A stretch of 20,184 bases of DNA from Eggerthella sp. CAG:209 (GCA_000436075.1 FR884637.1:8324-28507); one strand, 5' to 3'. Shown: positions 1 through 8,200, counted from the first letter of the stretch. Made by a program: numbers and translations. Notes: generated by a model from the letters alone, not told the origin.

Positions 1-8
1 GCGCAAAG

Positions 9-46
9 CAGGTGCCACCGTTTTTGGCGGCACCTGTATCTTTTTT
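9..46 (+). terminator. Hairpin terminator downstream of ileS, probably bidirectional
   Basis: An 11-pair stem with one A-C mismatch (arms 9-19 and 26-36, six-base loop) is followed on the plus strand by a T-rich run ending in six Ts (41-46). The T run best fits termination of a plus-strand transcript entering from outside the window. On the minus strand only three Ts follow, but the hairpin lies about 40 bases past the ileS stop, so it may also end ileS. Confidence 0.7.
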
Positions 47-75
47 AGAAGCGTTGGTCATCCCAGGCAAAAGCC

Positions 76-2928
76 TTACTCTTCGCCTTCGAAACCAATA
101 GCATCAAGCGCGTCGCCACAGCGCTTGCATACATGAGGATGGTTTGCGTTGCCACCCAGCTCACGGAAGTTCCAACAACGAGGACACTTCTCACCCTGCG
201 CTGCAACAACTTCGCAACCGAGCTCAGAGCCTTCAATAAAACGAACACCCGCAACGATGAAGAGCTCTTCAAATACCGCTGCATCGAAAGTGCTCAATAC
301 AGCTAGGGCGGCAGCAGGAACGGTGACCTCTACGCTAGCCTCCTGGCTCTTCTTGATAACTTTGGCACCGCGCGCTTCTTCGAGCGCCTTGGTGACAACA
401 TCGCGAACTTCCATGATAGTTGCCCACTGGGCCTCGAGCTGTTCCGTTTCAGCAGGAAGGGCGGGAACGAAGCTTCCTCGAGTAGGCCAATCGCACAGCT
501 GTACAGAGGATTCACGTCCCTTGCGACCACGAGCTGCTTCGGGATAATGCTGCCAAACTTCTTCAGTGGTAAAGGTAAGAACAGGGGCAAGCACACGAAC
601 CATAACCTCAAGGATGTTCATAAGGACAGTCTGAACCGCACGACGACGGGGGCTTTCCGGAGCCTCAGAATACAGGCGGTCCTTCGCAACATCCATGTAA
701 ACGTTGGAAAGGTCGGTAACAAAATCGTACGCCACACGATAAACGTGATGGAAGCGATATTCGTCGAACGCCTTCGTGACATCATCGAGCATGGCGGCAG
801 TTTTTACCATCATATACTGATCGATGGGCTCAAGCTCATCCCAGGCAACACAGTCGGTCTGATCGTCGAAGTTGTCCAAATTACCAAGCAGGAAGCGGAA
901 GGTATTGCGGAATTTGCGATAGGTCTCAGAAGTTCGCTGAAGGATCTCATCACCAATGGACACATCTTGGCCATAATCAACCGAGCTAGTCCACAAGCGA
1001 AGCACTTCAGCGCCCAAGGTCTTGTTCACGTCACTGGAGTCGATGGTATTGCCCAGAGACTTGGACATCTTTTTACCATCTTTATCGAGCGTGAAACCGC
1101 AGCTAATAACGTTCTTGTAGGGCGGAATGCCATATGCCGCAATGCTTGTGAGCAAAGAAGACTGGAACCAGCCGCGATGCTGATCGGAGCCTTCCAGATA
1201 CACATCGGCGGGACGATGGAGGTTCTCACGGGCTTCGCAGACGGAAGTATGGCTTACACCAGACTCCCACCAAACGTCCAAAACGTCTTTATCGGATTCC
1301 AGGTGATCAACACCGGCACCGCAGTTAGGACAGCAGGTATCTGCCGGCAGGAATTCAGCGGGCGTCTTGCGATACCACGCATCGGCACCTTCGGTCTTGA
1401 AGAGATCGATAACCGCATCGAATGTTGCTTCGGTTGCTACGGTTTCACCGCAGGAATCGCAGGTAAATACTGGAATCGGAACGCCCCAATAGCGCTGACG
1501 GCTGATACACCAATCAGGACGATCGGCGACCATAGCGCCAATGCGATTAGAAGCCCAGGAAGGATACCAGGTAACGTCTTCCTTGATAGCATTAGACGCC
1601 TTTTCACGAATACCAGTCTTGTCCATGGAAACAAACCACTGGGTGGTTGCACGGAAAATAACGGGCTCGTGGCAGCGCCAACAGTGGGGGTAGCTATGAT
1701 CGATATCCTCGTGAAGGATAAGGAGACCCTTTTCATCGAGCCACTTAATGATCTCGGGGTTGGCCTCATTGACATCCATTCCACCCCAAGGGCCACCATA
1801 GCCGATACCCTCGCCAACATAGAATTTGCCGTCATCGTCAACAGGCATAACAACGGGGATATCGAATTTCATGCCAGCGTTGTAGTCGTCGACACCATGT
1901 CCAGGAGCGCCATGTACAATGCCCGTACCATCTTCGAGCGTTACGTAGTCGGCATAGATAAATTTACCGATTTCGCCCTGATCGGCAAAAATAGGTTGCT
2001 TGTACTCATTGCCAGCAAGATCTGCGCCAGTCATAGACCATTCGCTACCGTCAGCGCAACAAGCAAGTTCGTTGTTCCAGCCAAAACGCTCGCAACATTT
2101 CTCAACCAAATCACGGGCGACAATGGTGGCGCGACCATCGACAACAATGGCTACGTATTCTGCCGCAGGGTGAAGAATGACACATTGGTCTGCAGGAAGC
2201 GTCCATGGCGTAGTGGTCCAAATGGCTACATCCATCTTGCCTTCGTACGATTCAAGACCAGCAGGAGTAGTCGTCATTTCAAAGCGGACGAAGATAGCGG
2301 GGCTTACTTCGTTGCTGTATTCAATTTCAGCTTCAGCAAGTGCTGTGTGACAATGGCTGCACCAATGAATGGGCTTGCGGCCACGATACACACTACCATC
2401 AAGGTAGAGTTTCTTGAAAATCTCAATGTTACCTGCTTCATATTCGGGCAAGTAGGTCAGGTAAGGATTATCCCACTCTCCACGCACGCCAAGGCGCTTG
2501 AAGCCCTCGCGCTGGCCGTCAAGCTGCTTAGTGGCGTATTCGCGACAGATCTTACGGAACGTAGCCGTATCAATCTTAGCCATCTTCTCTTCGCCGAGCT
2601 GCTCTTCAACCTTGTTTTCAATAGGCAGGCCATGACAATCCCAGCCAGGAACATAGGGTGCGTAGAAGCCGCGCATAGACTTGTACTTAACGATGAAGTC
2701 TTTAAGGATCTTATTGAAGGCATGACCGATATGAATAGGGCCATTTGCGTACGGAGGACCATCGTGCAGGACGAAGGGTGCATTATCCTTGTTCTTTTCA
2801 AGCACCTTTGCGTAAATGTCGATGTCATTCCAATACTCAAGGCGCTTAGGTTCGTTTTCAGGCAAGTTCGCACGCATCGCGAAGTCGGTGCGCGGCAGAT
2901 TCATGGTTTGCTTGTAGCTGTTGGCCAC
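76..2928 (-). CDS. ileS: Isoleucyl-tRNA synthetase
   Basis: This enzyme charges tRNA-Ile with isoleucine in the cytoplasm and hydrolyses mischarged valine. The 950 residues show the class I signatures: HIGH at 66-69 (PPYANGPIHIGH), the CP1 editing domain with WTTTPWTLP (237-245) and GTGIVHGAPGHGVDDYN (334-350), WCISRQRYWG (473-482), KMSKS at 620-624, an anticodon-binding region, and a C-terminal zinc finger with CPRC (915-918) and CKRC (934-937). Two further cysteine pairs (C490/C493 and C533/C536) lie inside the catalytic region. I chose the GTG start at 2928 rather than an in-frame ATG at 2946: AAGAAAGGG lies six bases before the GTG, the ATG lacks a properly spaced site, and family members commonly begin near MANSYKQTMN. 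No T-box leader was seen. The gene appears monocistronic. Confidence 0.97.
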   Translation of the reverse strand: MANSYKQTMNLPRTDFAMRANLPENEPKRLEYWNDIDIYAKVLEKNKDNAPFVLHDGPPYANGPIHIGHAFNKILKDFIVKYKSMRGFYAPYVPGWDCHGLPIENKVEEQLGEEKMAKIDTATFRKICREYATKQLDGQREGFKRLGVRGEWDNPYLTYLPEYEAGNIEIFKKLYLDGSVYRGRKPIHWCSHCHTALAEAEIEYSNEVSPAIFVRFEMTTTPAGLESYEGKMDVAIWTTTPWTLPADQCVILHPAAEYVAIVVDGRATIVARDLVEKCCERFGWNNELACCADGSEWSMTGADLAGNEYKQPIFADQGEIGKFIYADYVTLEDGTGIVHGAPGHGVDDYNAGMKFDIPVVMPVDDDGKFYVGEGIGYGGPWGGMDVNEANPEIIKWLDEKGLLILHEDIDHSYPHCWRCHEPVIFRATTQWFVSMDKTGIREKASNAIKEDVTWYPSWASNRIGAMVADRPDWCISRQRYWGVPIPVFTCDSCGETVATEATFDAVIDLFKTEGADAWYRKTPAEFLPADTCCPNCGAGVDHLESDKDVLDVWWESGVSHTSVCEARENLHRPADVYLEGSDQHRGWFQSSLLTSIAAYGIPPYKNVISCGFTLDKDGKKMSKSLGNTIDSSDVNKTLGAEVLRLWTSSVDYGQDVSIGDEILQRTSETYRKFRNTFRFLLGNLDNFDDQTDCVAWDELEPIDQYMMVKTAAMLDDVTKAFDEYRFHHVYRVAYDFVTDLSNVYMDVAKDRLYSEAPESPRRRAVQTVLMNILEVMVRVLAPVLTFTTEEVWQHYPEAARGRKGRESSVQLCDWPTRGSFVPALPAETEQLEAQWATIMEVRDVVTKALEEARGAKVIKKSQEASVEVTVPAAALAVLSTFDAAVFEELFIVAGVRFIEGSELGCEVVAAQGEKCPRCWNFRELGGNANHPHVCKRCGDALDAIGFEGEE

Positions 2929-2934
2929 GATGCA

Positions 2935-2943
2935 CCCTTTCTT
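2935..2943 (-). promoter_or_regulatory. Ribosome binding site deciding the GTG start of ileS
   Basis: AAGAAAGGG reads toward the GTG start with a six-base spacer. It lies inside the longer open frame that begins at an ATG six codons upstream, which argues against that ATG. Confidence 0.7.
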
Positions 2944-2969
2944 CATCCTTGTATTTGTATAACCATGAA

Positions 2970-2975
2970 ATTATA
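2970..2975 (-). promoter_or_regulatory. Candidate -10 box of the ileS promoter
   Basis: A perfect TATAAT on the minus strand would place the transcription start about 35 bases before the GTG. No good -35 hexamer is visible at 16-18 bases; the region there reads close to TTCGCT or CTTCGC. Confidence 0.45.
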
Positions 2976-3169
2976 CCGAACTTAGCCAAATAGCGAAGCG
3001 GCTGAATTGTGAAGCAGCCCATCGACCTTAAATCATCACGTTTCGGCTGCATAACAAACCTGCAAGTTACATAAACGGCAACACTACGCACAGTCCGTTA
3101 TGCCGAGTCGCAATCTTGAAGACAAACAGTAGAAAACACTTCTCAAAACGATGGAAGCAATTGATGATT

Positions 3170-3194
3170 CATGTATGAATTTGACTCATACATG
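3170..3194. promoter_or_regulatory. Operator-like inverted repeat before the ferredoxin gene
   Basis: CATGTATGA (3170-3178) and TCATACATG (3186-3194) are a perfect 9-bp inverted repeat with a 7-bp spacer. The right side overlaps TTGACT (3181-3186), which resembles a -35 box. No confident -10 box is found at the normal spacing from it. Geometry and position suggest a dimeric regulator binding site; which regulator is unknown. Confidence 0.55.
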
Positions 3195-3216
3195 CTGTTT
3201 CAGAATGCATTATTTT

Positions 3217-3230
3217 CTCGATTAATCGAG
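3217..3230. promoter_or_regulatory. Perfect 14-bp palindrome before the ferredoxin gene
   Basis: CTCGATTAATCGAG is its own reverse complement. It lies 23 bases after the 9-bp inverted repeat and 40 bases before the ferredoxin start, where a second operator or the transcript start would be expected. Confidence 0.5.
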
Positions 3231-3258
3231 CAATACAATGGACAACAGGGATCAGGGC

Positions 3259-3266
3259 AAGGAGGG
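3259..3266 (+). promoter_or_regulatory. Ribosome binding site deciding the ferredoxin start
   Basis: AAGGAGGG is a near-perfect Shine-Dalgarno sequence four bases before the ATG at 3271. It lies inside the longer open frame starting at 3238 and so argues for the inner start. Confidence 0.85.
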
Positions 3267-3270
3267 CGTC

Positions 3271-3552
3271 ATGAACGATGGAAAGACCAAGAGCGCCGCA
3301 GGTCTCTATACCCGTGTCGATCTTGACGAGGTTCTTTATACTGACAATTTTTCAGTACGCAAAAACTGCATTGGCTGCGGCAAATGCAGCCGAATTTGCC
3401 CCGCCGAAGCAATTAAGATGAAAGATGAGCACCCCGTCTGGATAAAAGAAACGTGTCTAATGTGCTTCGGCTGCCTAAGGCTCTGCCCCACTGCTGCCAT
3501 TCGTTACGGCGACATCGAGCAATCAAAATGCGCTATCGCAAAGGTCTCATAA
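3271..3552 (+). CDS. Ferredoxin with two [4Fe-4S] cluster motifs
   Basis: A 93-residue cytoplasmic electron carrier. Two classical cluster motifs are visible: CIGCGKCSRICP (C33, C36, C39, C43) and CLMCFGCLRLCP (C62, C65, C68, C72), with the fourth cysteine of each serving the other cluster in the family fold. One extra cysteine, C87, lies near the C terminus. The segment around MKDEHPVW between the motifs resembles the ferredoxin half of EFR1-type flavodoxin-ferredoxin fusions, but no flavodoxin domain is present; the first 30 residues are a short unrecognised leader. The start follows from the strong ribosome binding site at 3259-3266. The gene stands alone with two palindromes in its promoter region, and no redox partner is encoded beside it. 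Confidence 0.9.
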   Translation: MNDGKTKSAAGLYTRVDLDEVLYTDNFSVRKNCIGCGKCSRICPAEAIKMKDEHPVWIKETCLMCFGCLRLCPTAAIRYGDIEQSKCAIAKVS

Positions 3553-3654
3553 GCTAAAGCACAGCAAGCAACCGCAAAACGCTTTCCGAAGCCCAAAACG
3601 ACAGTGCCTTATTGTCTCGAGATGAGTAGGTTGCCCAAGTCTCCCAAAACACAA

Positions 3655-3684
3655 ATAGACCCCGCTAAAACCAGCGAGGTCTAT
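3655..3684 (-). terminator. Terminator of the zinc-ribbon gene
   Basis: A 12-pair stem with one mismatch (arms 3655-3666 and 3673-3684, loop of six) is followed on the minus strand by the T-rich TTTGTGTTTT. It lies about 100 bases after the zinc-ribbon stop codon. No T run follows on the plus strand, so it fits the minus-strand gene better than the ferredoxin gene. Confidence 0.7.
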
Positions 3685-3781
3685 ACTGGGTCGAAGCCTA
3701 TGAATTGCAACCCTAAACGTTCCTGTCTTCAGTGCAGCCCCTAATTGGTTCCGAGTTTGATTTAAGGCTGCAACCAAAAAC

Positions 3782-4003
3782 TTACGCAACAGAAGCTTGC
3801 TGACCGCGTATGCCAACCGTAGATGAAACCTTAACGCCAAGTTCCGACAAATCAACTCGAGGCTCCGAACGGGTAAATGCCCCATGTTCAGGGCAAACTC
3901 CATGGTATATAACTTTTTCAGGGGCAACTTCGACGGCAAGATCCAATAGGATTCCGCATTTCGGACAAGTTCCCATAGTTTCAACACTTGGAATCTTACT
4001 CAT
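3782..4003 (-). CDS. Small zinc-ribbon-like protein of unknown function
   Basis: I do not recognise a named family. The 73-residue product has CPKC (13-16) and CPEH (37-40), separated by 20 residues. That C-X2-C...C-X2-H spacing would suit a zinc ribbon or small metal-binding fold. There is no signal peptide or membrane segment. The C-terminal 20 residues are polar and probably flexible. GGAGAGGCGG lies seven bases before the ATG. That this is a real gene is supported by the cysteine pattern, the ribosome binding site, a downstream terminator with T tract, and an upstream promoter-like sequence flanked by two identical dyads. A 249-base open frame on the other strand here lacks such support. 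Confidence 0.7.
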   Translation of the reverse strand: MSKIPSVETMGTCPKCGILLDLAVEVAPEKVIYHGVCPEHGAFTRSEPRVDLSELGVKVSSTVGIRGQQASVA

Positions 4004-4070
4004 GGCAATACCGCCTCTCCATGCACGGGCTAACCCCGCTTTATTGCCGTTTCTTTAATAACAGCAAATT

Positions 4071-4082
4071 TGAACGTGTTCA
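4071..4082. promoter_or_regulatory. Operator-like dyad, downstream copy
   Basis: TGAACGTGTTCA fits the palindrome TGAACNNGTTCA and is followed by CA. It is the exact reverse complement of the dyad at 4124-4135. It would lie about ten bases downstream of the predicted minus-strand transcription start. Confidence 0.65.
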
Positions 4083-4098
4083 CAATTACCACGACCCC

Positions 4099-4127
4099 AC
4101 TATAGCGCTTTCCCAATTAAGAATGAA
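4099..4127 (-). promoter_or_regulatory. Candidate promoter of the zinc-ribbon gene
   Basis: On the minus strand a weak -35 (TTCATT, 4122-4127) is followed after 17 bases by TATAGT (4099-4104). Transcription would start near 4092, about 90 bases before the ATG. The -35 overlaps the upstream dyad. Confidence 0.5.
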
Positions 4128-4135
4128 CACGTTCA
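4124..4135. promoter_or_regulatory. Operator-like dyad, upstream copy
   Basis: TGAACACGTTCA fits TGAACNNGTTCA and overlaps the candidate -35 box. The centres of the two dyads are 53 bp apart, close to five helical turns, so both would face the same side of the DNA. Confidence 0.65.
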
Positions 4136-4359
4136 CATAGAGAATACGCCATCGTAAATCAATCAATACGCCAACTAGTCCCGGTTCGGAAGCAGACTTC
4201 AAGTCACAGAATCTAAAGCGTTAAAAGATGCAGAATAAGAAGCCTTGAGGCGCCAATTACCGTAAGAGAACAGCTACTACACCATCGCTCACTCGTGAAA
4301 TAGCGCGCAGAAGGCAGCTTGATCAAAGCACCTGTTTTCTTGAAGCCGCCCAATTGGCT

Positions 4360-5157
4360 CTATGCCATGAAATCCCAAACAACTTTCGCGAAGAAAATCA
4401 ACAATACCGCTATTGTAATGGGGCGCGCGATAGCGCCCCCGTTCTTGGTAAAACTATGAGACCCCAGATAGTTGCCGATCATATTGAACAAGCCAGCCAA
4501 AAGGCCGAGAAGTATAACTACTTGGCCATGGATCAAAAACACGATCAACGCCGCTAAATTGGTAGTGAGATTGATCGATTTCGTAACGCCTGCCGCAGAG
4601 TCCAAACGCAAATGGGCCAATCCGGTAAGCATTAGCATCAAAAACGTTCCCGTTCCCGGACCGTAGAAGCCGTCATAAACACCAACTGCGAAGGCAATTC
4701 CCATACAGAGCAAAGTGGTCTTACGAAGTGAAAACGATTGAAGACCCGCTGCGTCAAAACTTTTGGACTTCATTACATAAATCGCCGTTACCGGAAGCAC
4801 CACCAAAAGAAATAGGCGCAAAAATCCGTCATCAACGAGCAGCAATACGTTGGAACCGCAAAACGACCCCAAGAAAGCAAAGACGATGCTTGGCAACGCA
4901 AGGCGCGCATTAATGAAACCCGATTTGGCATAGTGAAACGTTGCCACAGTAGTCCCCATACAGGAACTGAGCTTATTTGTGGCTATAGCGGCATGAGTCG
5001 GAACACCAGCAATAAGATAAGCGGGCAAGGAAATTAGCCCACCTCCCCCAGCGATAGCATCGACATAGCCGGCCAAAAAAACAAGCCCACAGACAATTGC
5101 TAAACCTAGAGGCTCGATTCCAAAAAAGTTAGAGATCAATTCAAAAATCATATCCAT
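4360..5157 (-). CDS. TauE/SafE (TSUP) family membrane transporter
   Basis: A 265-residue integral membrane protein with about eight hydrophobic segments and an internal duplication. Family-type motifs occur in each half: AGYVDAIAGGGG (29-40) with THAAIATNKL (54-63), and VGVYDGFYGPGTG (158-170) with a threonine/lysine helix (186-197). Members export or take up small sulfur-containing or organic anions such as sulfite, sulfoacetate or sulfolactate; the substrate cannot be read from the sequence. Length is normal for the family. The gene is isolated, with no sulfur-metabolism gene beside it. No Shine-Dalgarno sequence precedes the ATG, and a TAGAAT box lies only nine bases before it, so the transcript may be nearly leaderless. 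An in-frame ATG two codons later is an alternative start. Confidence 0.88.
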   Translation of the reverse strand: MDMIFELISNFFGIEPLGLAIVCGLVFLAGYVDAIAGGGGLISLPAYLIAGVPTHAAIATNKLSSCMGTTVATFHYAKSGFINARLALPSIVFAFLGSFCGSNVLLLVDDGFLRLFLLVVLPVTAIYVMKSKSFDAAGLQSFSLRKTTLLCMGIAFAVGVYDGFYGPGTGTFLMLMLTGLAHLRLDSAAGVTKSINLTTNLAALIVFLIHGQVVILLGLLAGLFNMIGNYLGSHSFTKNGGAIARPITIAVLLIFFAKVVWDFMA

Positions 5158-5166
5158 AGCGTATGG

Positions 5167-5172
5167 ATTCTA
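5167..5172 (-). promoter_or_regulatory. Candidate -10 box for a nearly leaderless TSUP transcript
   Basis: TAGAAT on the minus strand matches five of six consensus bases and ends nine bases before the ATG. Transcription would begin within a few bases of the start codon. No clear -35 box is visible. Confidence 0.35.
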
Positions 5173-5200
5173 CACCGTAGTAAAGCGATTCCGAGAAAAG

Positions 5201-5238
5201 AAAGCGGCAAAAAGGAAACAAAACCTTTTTGCCGCTTT
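5201..5238 (-). terminator. Strong terminator after the activase gene
   Basis: A perfect 15-bp stem (arms 5201-5215 and 5224-5238, eight-base loop) is followed on the minus strand by CTTTTCTC. A smaller hairpin (ACCCT/AGGGT, 5244-5261) precedes it. It lies 57 bases after the activase stop. Its A-rich and T-rich arms could also stop plus-strand transcripts. Confidence 0.85.
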
Positions 5239-5294
5239 GAAGAACCCTCAGAATGAAGGGTCGGCCAAAGAGCGTCATAAGCGAAACATGAGCA

Positions 5295-8200
5295 CTATGC
5301 GCGCGTAGTCTCCACTTCACTTTCGGTATGGAACTCGGTTGTACTTCCCTCTTCCGAGTGCTGCTGCTCGGCCTTGAGCTCTTCGGCGAGGTTCGCCTTA
5401 GCAACCGAAATCATCAGCTTGATACGATTGAGTTGGTTAACCTCGGAAGCACCAGGGTCGTAATCGACCGCAACGATGTTAGTGCCCTTATAGCGACGAC
5501 GCAGCTCCTTAATAACCGCCTTGCCAACAACGTGGTTGGGCAAGCATGCGAAAGGCTGGGCACACACGATGTTCGGAGCACCGTTGCGAATGAGCTCGCA
5601 CATTTCAGCAGTAAGAAGCCAGCCTTCACCCATCGAATTGCACAGAGACAAGATCTCTTCTGCATAGCTTGCCAGCTCAAAGATATCCGTGGGCGGCTCG
5701 AAGCGCGTAGATTTCGCCAAGGCATCGTTCATGGGTTTGCGCAGCTTCGCAATGGCAGCCAAACCTGCTTTTGCACCCATCGCACCCTTCTTCGACTTAC
5801 CTACACCTTCCTGTTGGAAGATGGAACCAGCAATACCGAACAAGAAGAAGTCAACCAACCCAGGCACAACCGCTTCGCAGCCTTCCGCCTCAATGACATC
5901 GACCACCTGATTGTTTGCTGTGGGGTGGAACTTAACCAAAATCTCGCCAACAACGCCAACGCGCGGCTTGGTTCCCTCGCCCTGCAGCGGCAAGTTGTCG
6001 AAGTCGTCTACGATGGCGCGAACCGTCTTCTTGTAACGACCGAATTTCTCGCCTTCGGCGATTTGCAGCTTGCACTTTTCCATCCAGTAATCGAACAACT
6101 GCTCTGCCGCACCCTTTTCGATTTCATACGGGCGTGTACGGTACAGGCACTGCATAAGCAAGTCGCCATAGAACAACGCGAATATAGCGTTGTACAGCAT
6201 AGTGGCCGTCACCTTGAAGCCAGGATTAGATTCATCCAACTTCTTGAATGCAAGCGAGATAACAGGGATATGGCCCAGACCCGCAGCCTTCAACGCCTTG
6301 CGAATGAGGCTGATGTAGTTGGTTGCGCGACAGCCGCCACCTGTTTGGGTAATGATCACAGCAAGTTTATCGGTGTCATAACGGCCAGATGTAACCGCTT
6401 CCATAATCTGGCCAGTAACCAGGATGGACGGGTAGCAAATATCGTTGTTCACATACTTCAGACCAGCATCCACCGCTCCATGGTCAACCGCTGGCAACAA
6501 TTCAAGGTTATATCCATTTGAGCGGAAAATCGGCACGAGCAAGTCGAAATGGATAGGAGCCATCTGGGGACAAAGAATCGTGTACCCAGCATCTTTCATT
6601 TCTTGAGTGAACTGAACCTTCGGGAATGCAGTGGATTCAGCTTCACGAACATGAGGGCCATCATGCTCATCAATCGTCCCGCATGAACAGGTGCTTCCCT
6701 TGCCGTTGGCAATCTCTGCAGCAACCGCAGCGCCAGCCTCAGCTTCGCGAGCACCGGTCTTGGCATTAATAACGGCCTCACGTGCAGCAACATCGGCCTC
6801 GAGCTTATCAGCGTCAATGCCGCAAACAGGACAGCCACCCTCAATTGCATTCTGCTCAGCGCGCTCATCGGATTGGTCTTTCAACGCAGCCAGCAAAGAG
6901 CGAACTCGAATACGAGCAGCACCCAAGTTGGAAACCTCGTCGATCTTCAAGACGGTGTAGATCTTGCCCGAACCTTCCAAGATTTCCTGGACCTGATCGG
7001 TGGTAACAGCGTCCAGACCACATCCGAAACTGTTCAATTGAATTAGATCGAGATCATCACGCTGGGTTACCACCTTTGCGGCACGGTACAAGCGCGTATG
7101 ATACATCCACTGATCAACAGCGCGAAGAGGACGTTCGACCTGACCCAAATGAGCAATTGAATCTTCGGTAAACACTGCCAAGCCGAAGCTGGTAAGCAAT
7201 TCTGGGATTGCGTGATTGATTTCGGGATCGTCGTGATACGGACGACCAGCCAACACGATACCGTGCACCCCATGCTCTTCTATCCATTTCAGGGTTTCCA
7301 TACCCTTGTTGTGGATGTCTTCGTGAAGCTGCTCGTCTTCAGCCCATGCGGCATCTACCGCAGCATCAATTTCAGCCTGCGTGGGCGCAGGGCCGGAGCC
7401 CATAAGCTCGGGGTGCTTCTCAACAAGCTCGACATACAAGCGCTCTTTCAGTTTGTCCTTCATGTGATAGGGAACAAAAGGATTAAGGAACTGGATATCG
7501 GTCTCGTTCAGTGCATCGACATTGAGTTTCAACGCCTCGGAATAGCTCATTACGATAGGACAATTGAAATGATTGCCTGCGGTCTCGTCTTCCTGACGCT
7601 CATATTTAGCACACGGCATCCAAATAAAATCGATGTCTTTTTCGAGCAAGTTCATGATATGGCCGTGAGATAGCTTGGCTGGGTAGCACACGCTCTCGGA
7701 AGGCATAGACTCAATACCCGCTTCGTATGTTTTCTTGGTTGAAGGGTCAGAGAGCTCAACACGGAAACCAAGTTTGGTAAAGAACGTAAACCAGAACGGA
7801 TAGTTTTCGTACATGTTCAAGGCACGAGGAATACCAACCGTGGAACGGGTTGCCTCTTCCTTGGATAGGGGCTGATAATGGTCGAATAGGCGATGGGTCT
7901 TATATTCGAACAAGTTTGGAACCTTGGCAGCTTCTTCAGCCAGTCCCGCGCCCTTTTCACAACGATTACCCGTGATAAAGCGACGGTGCTTACCCGTCTC
8001 CTCATCAATGCCAAAATCGTTAATAGTGAGCAGGCAGTGATTCGAGCATGCTTTACAGCGCACGTTTCGATGCGTAGGCTCAAGCGCACGTAAGGCATCC
8101 AAACCGAGCATGGTCGTTTGAGCAGGAACGCCCAAAGCTGCTTCCTTAGCATGAGCACGATCGCGCGCCAACAGGGCAGCACCATATGCACCCATGTTTC

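Larger units (their letters stand above)
2929..3270. other. Intergenic region between divergent ileS and ferredoxin gene
   Basis: These 342 bases hold the ileS promoter and ribosome binding site on the left, and two palindromes plus a ribosome binding site for the ferredoxin gene on the right. The middle (about 3000-3160) has no open frame with a convincing start. It does hold a GGCTG/CAGCC short hairpin and a competing GCAGCC/GGCTGC pairing around 3010-3055. No T-box consensus (TGGTACCGCG on the minus strand) is present. Confidence 0.7.
4004..4359. other. Intergenic region between zinc-ribbon and TSUP genes
   Basis: The left part (4071-4135) carries the promoter and twin dyads of the zinc-ribbon gene. 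From about 4140 to 4359 I see no convincing gene, RNA or strong terminator. The end of the TSUP gene lacks a clear hairpin with a T tract; only short palindromes such as TTGATCAA (about 4319) and CCAATTGG are visible. Confidence 0.6.

Noticed and set aside
547..2985. 812-residue open frame on the plus strand opposite ileS
   Set aside because: It is in register with ileS codons and explained by codon bias, has no recognisable domains, and overlaps an unmistakable essential gene.
2947..3240. T-box riboswitch before ileS
   Set aside because: No TGGTACCGCG-type antiterminator sequence is found on the minus strand, and the candidate promoter leaves a leader of only about 35 bases.
3810..4058. 82-residue plus-strand frame over the zinc-ribbon gene
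   Set aside because: No recognisable motif or ribosome binding site, whereas the minus-strand frame has paired cysteines and its own promoter and terminator.
4071..4135. LexA/SOS boxes
   Set aside because: The half-sites GAAC and GTTC are separated by two bases, not the four of the Gram-positive LexA box.
5328..6521. 397-residue open frame opposite the activase gene, with similar frames at 8118-8849 and 9174-9875
   Set aside because: All lie in register opposite clearly conserved domains and show no family motifs.
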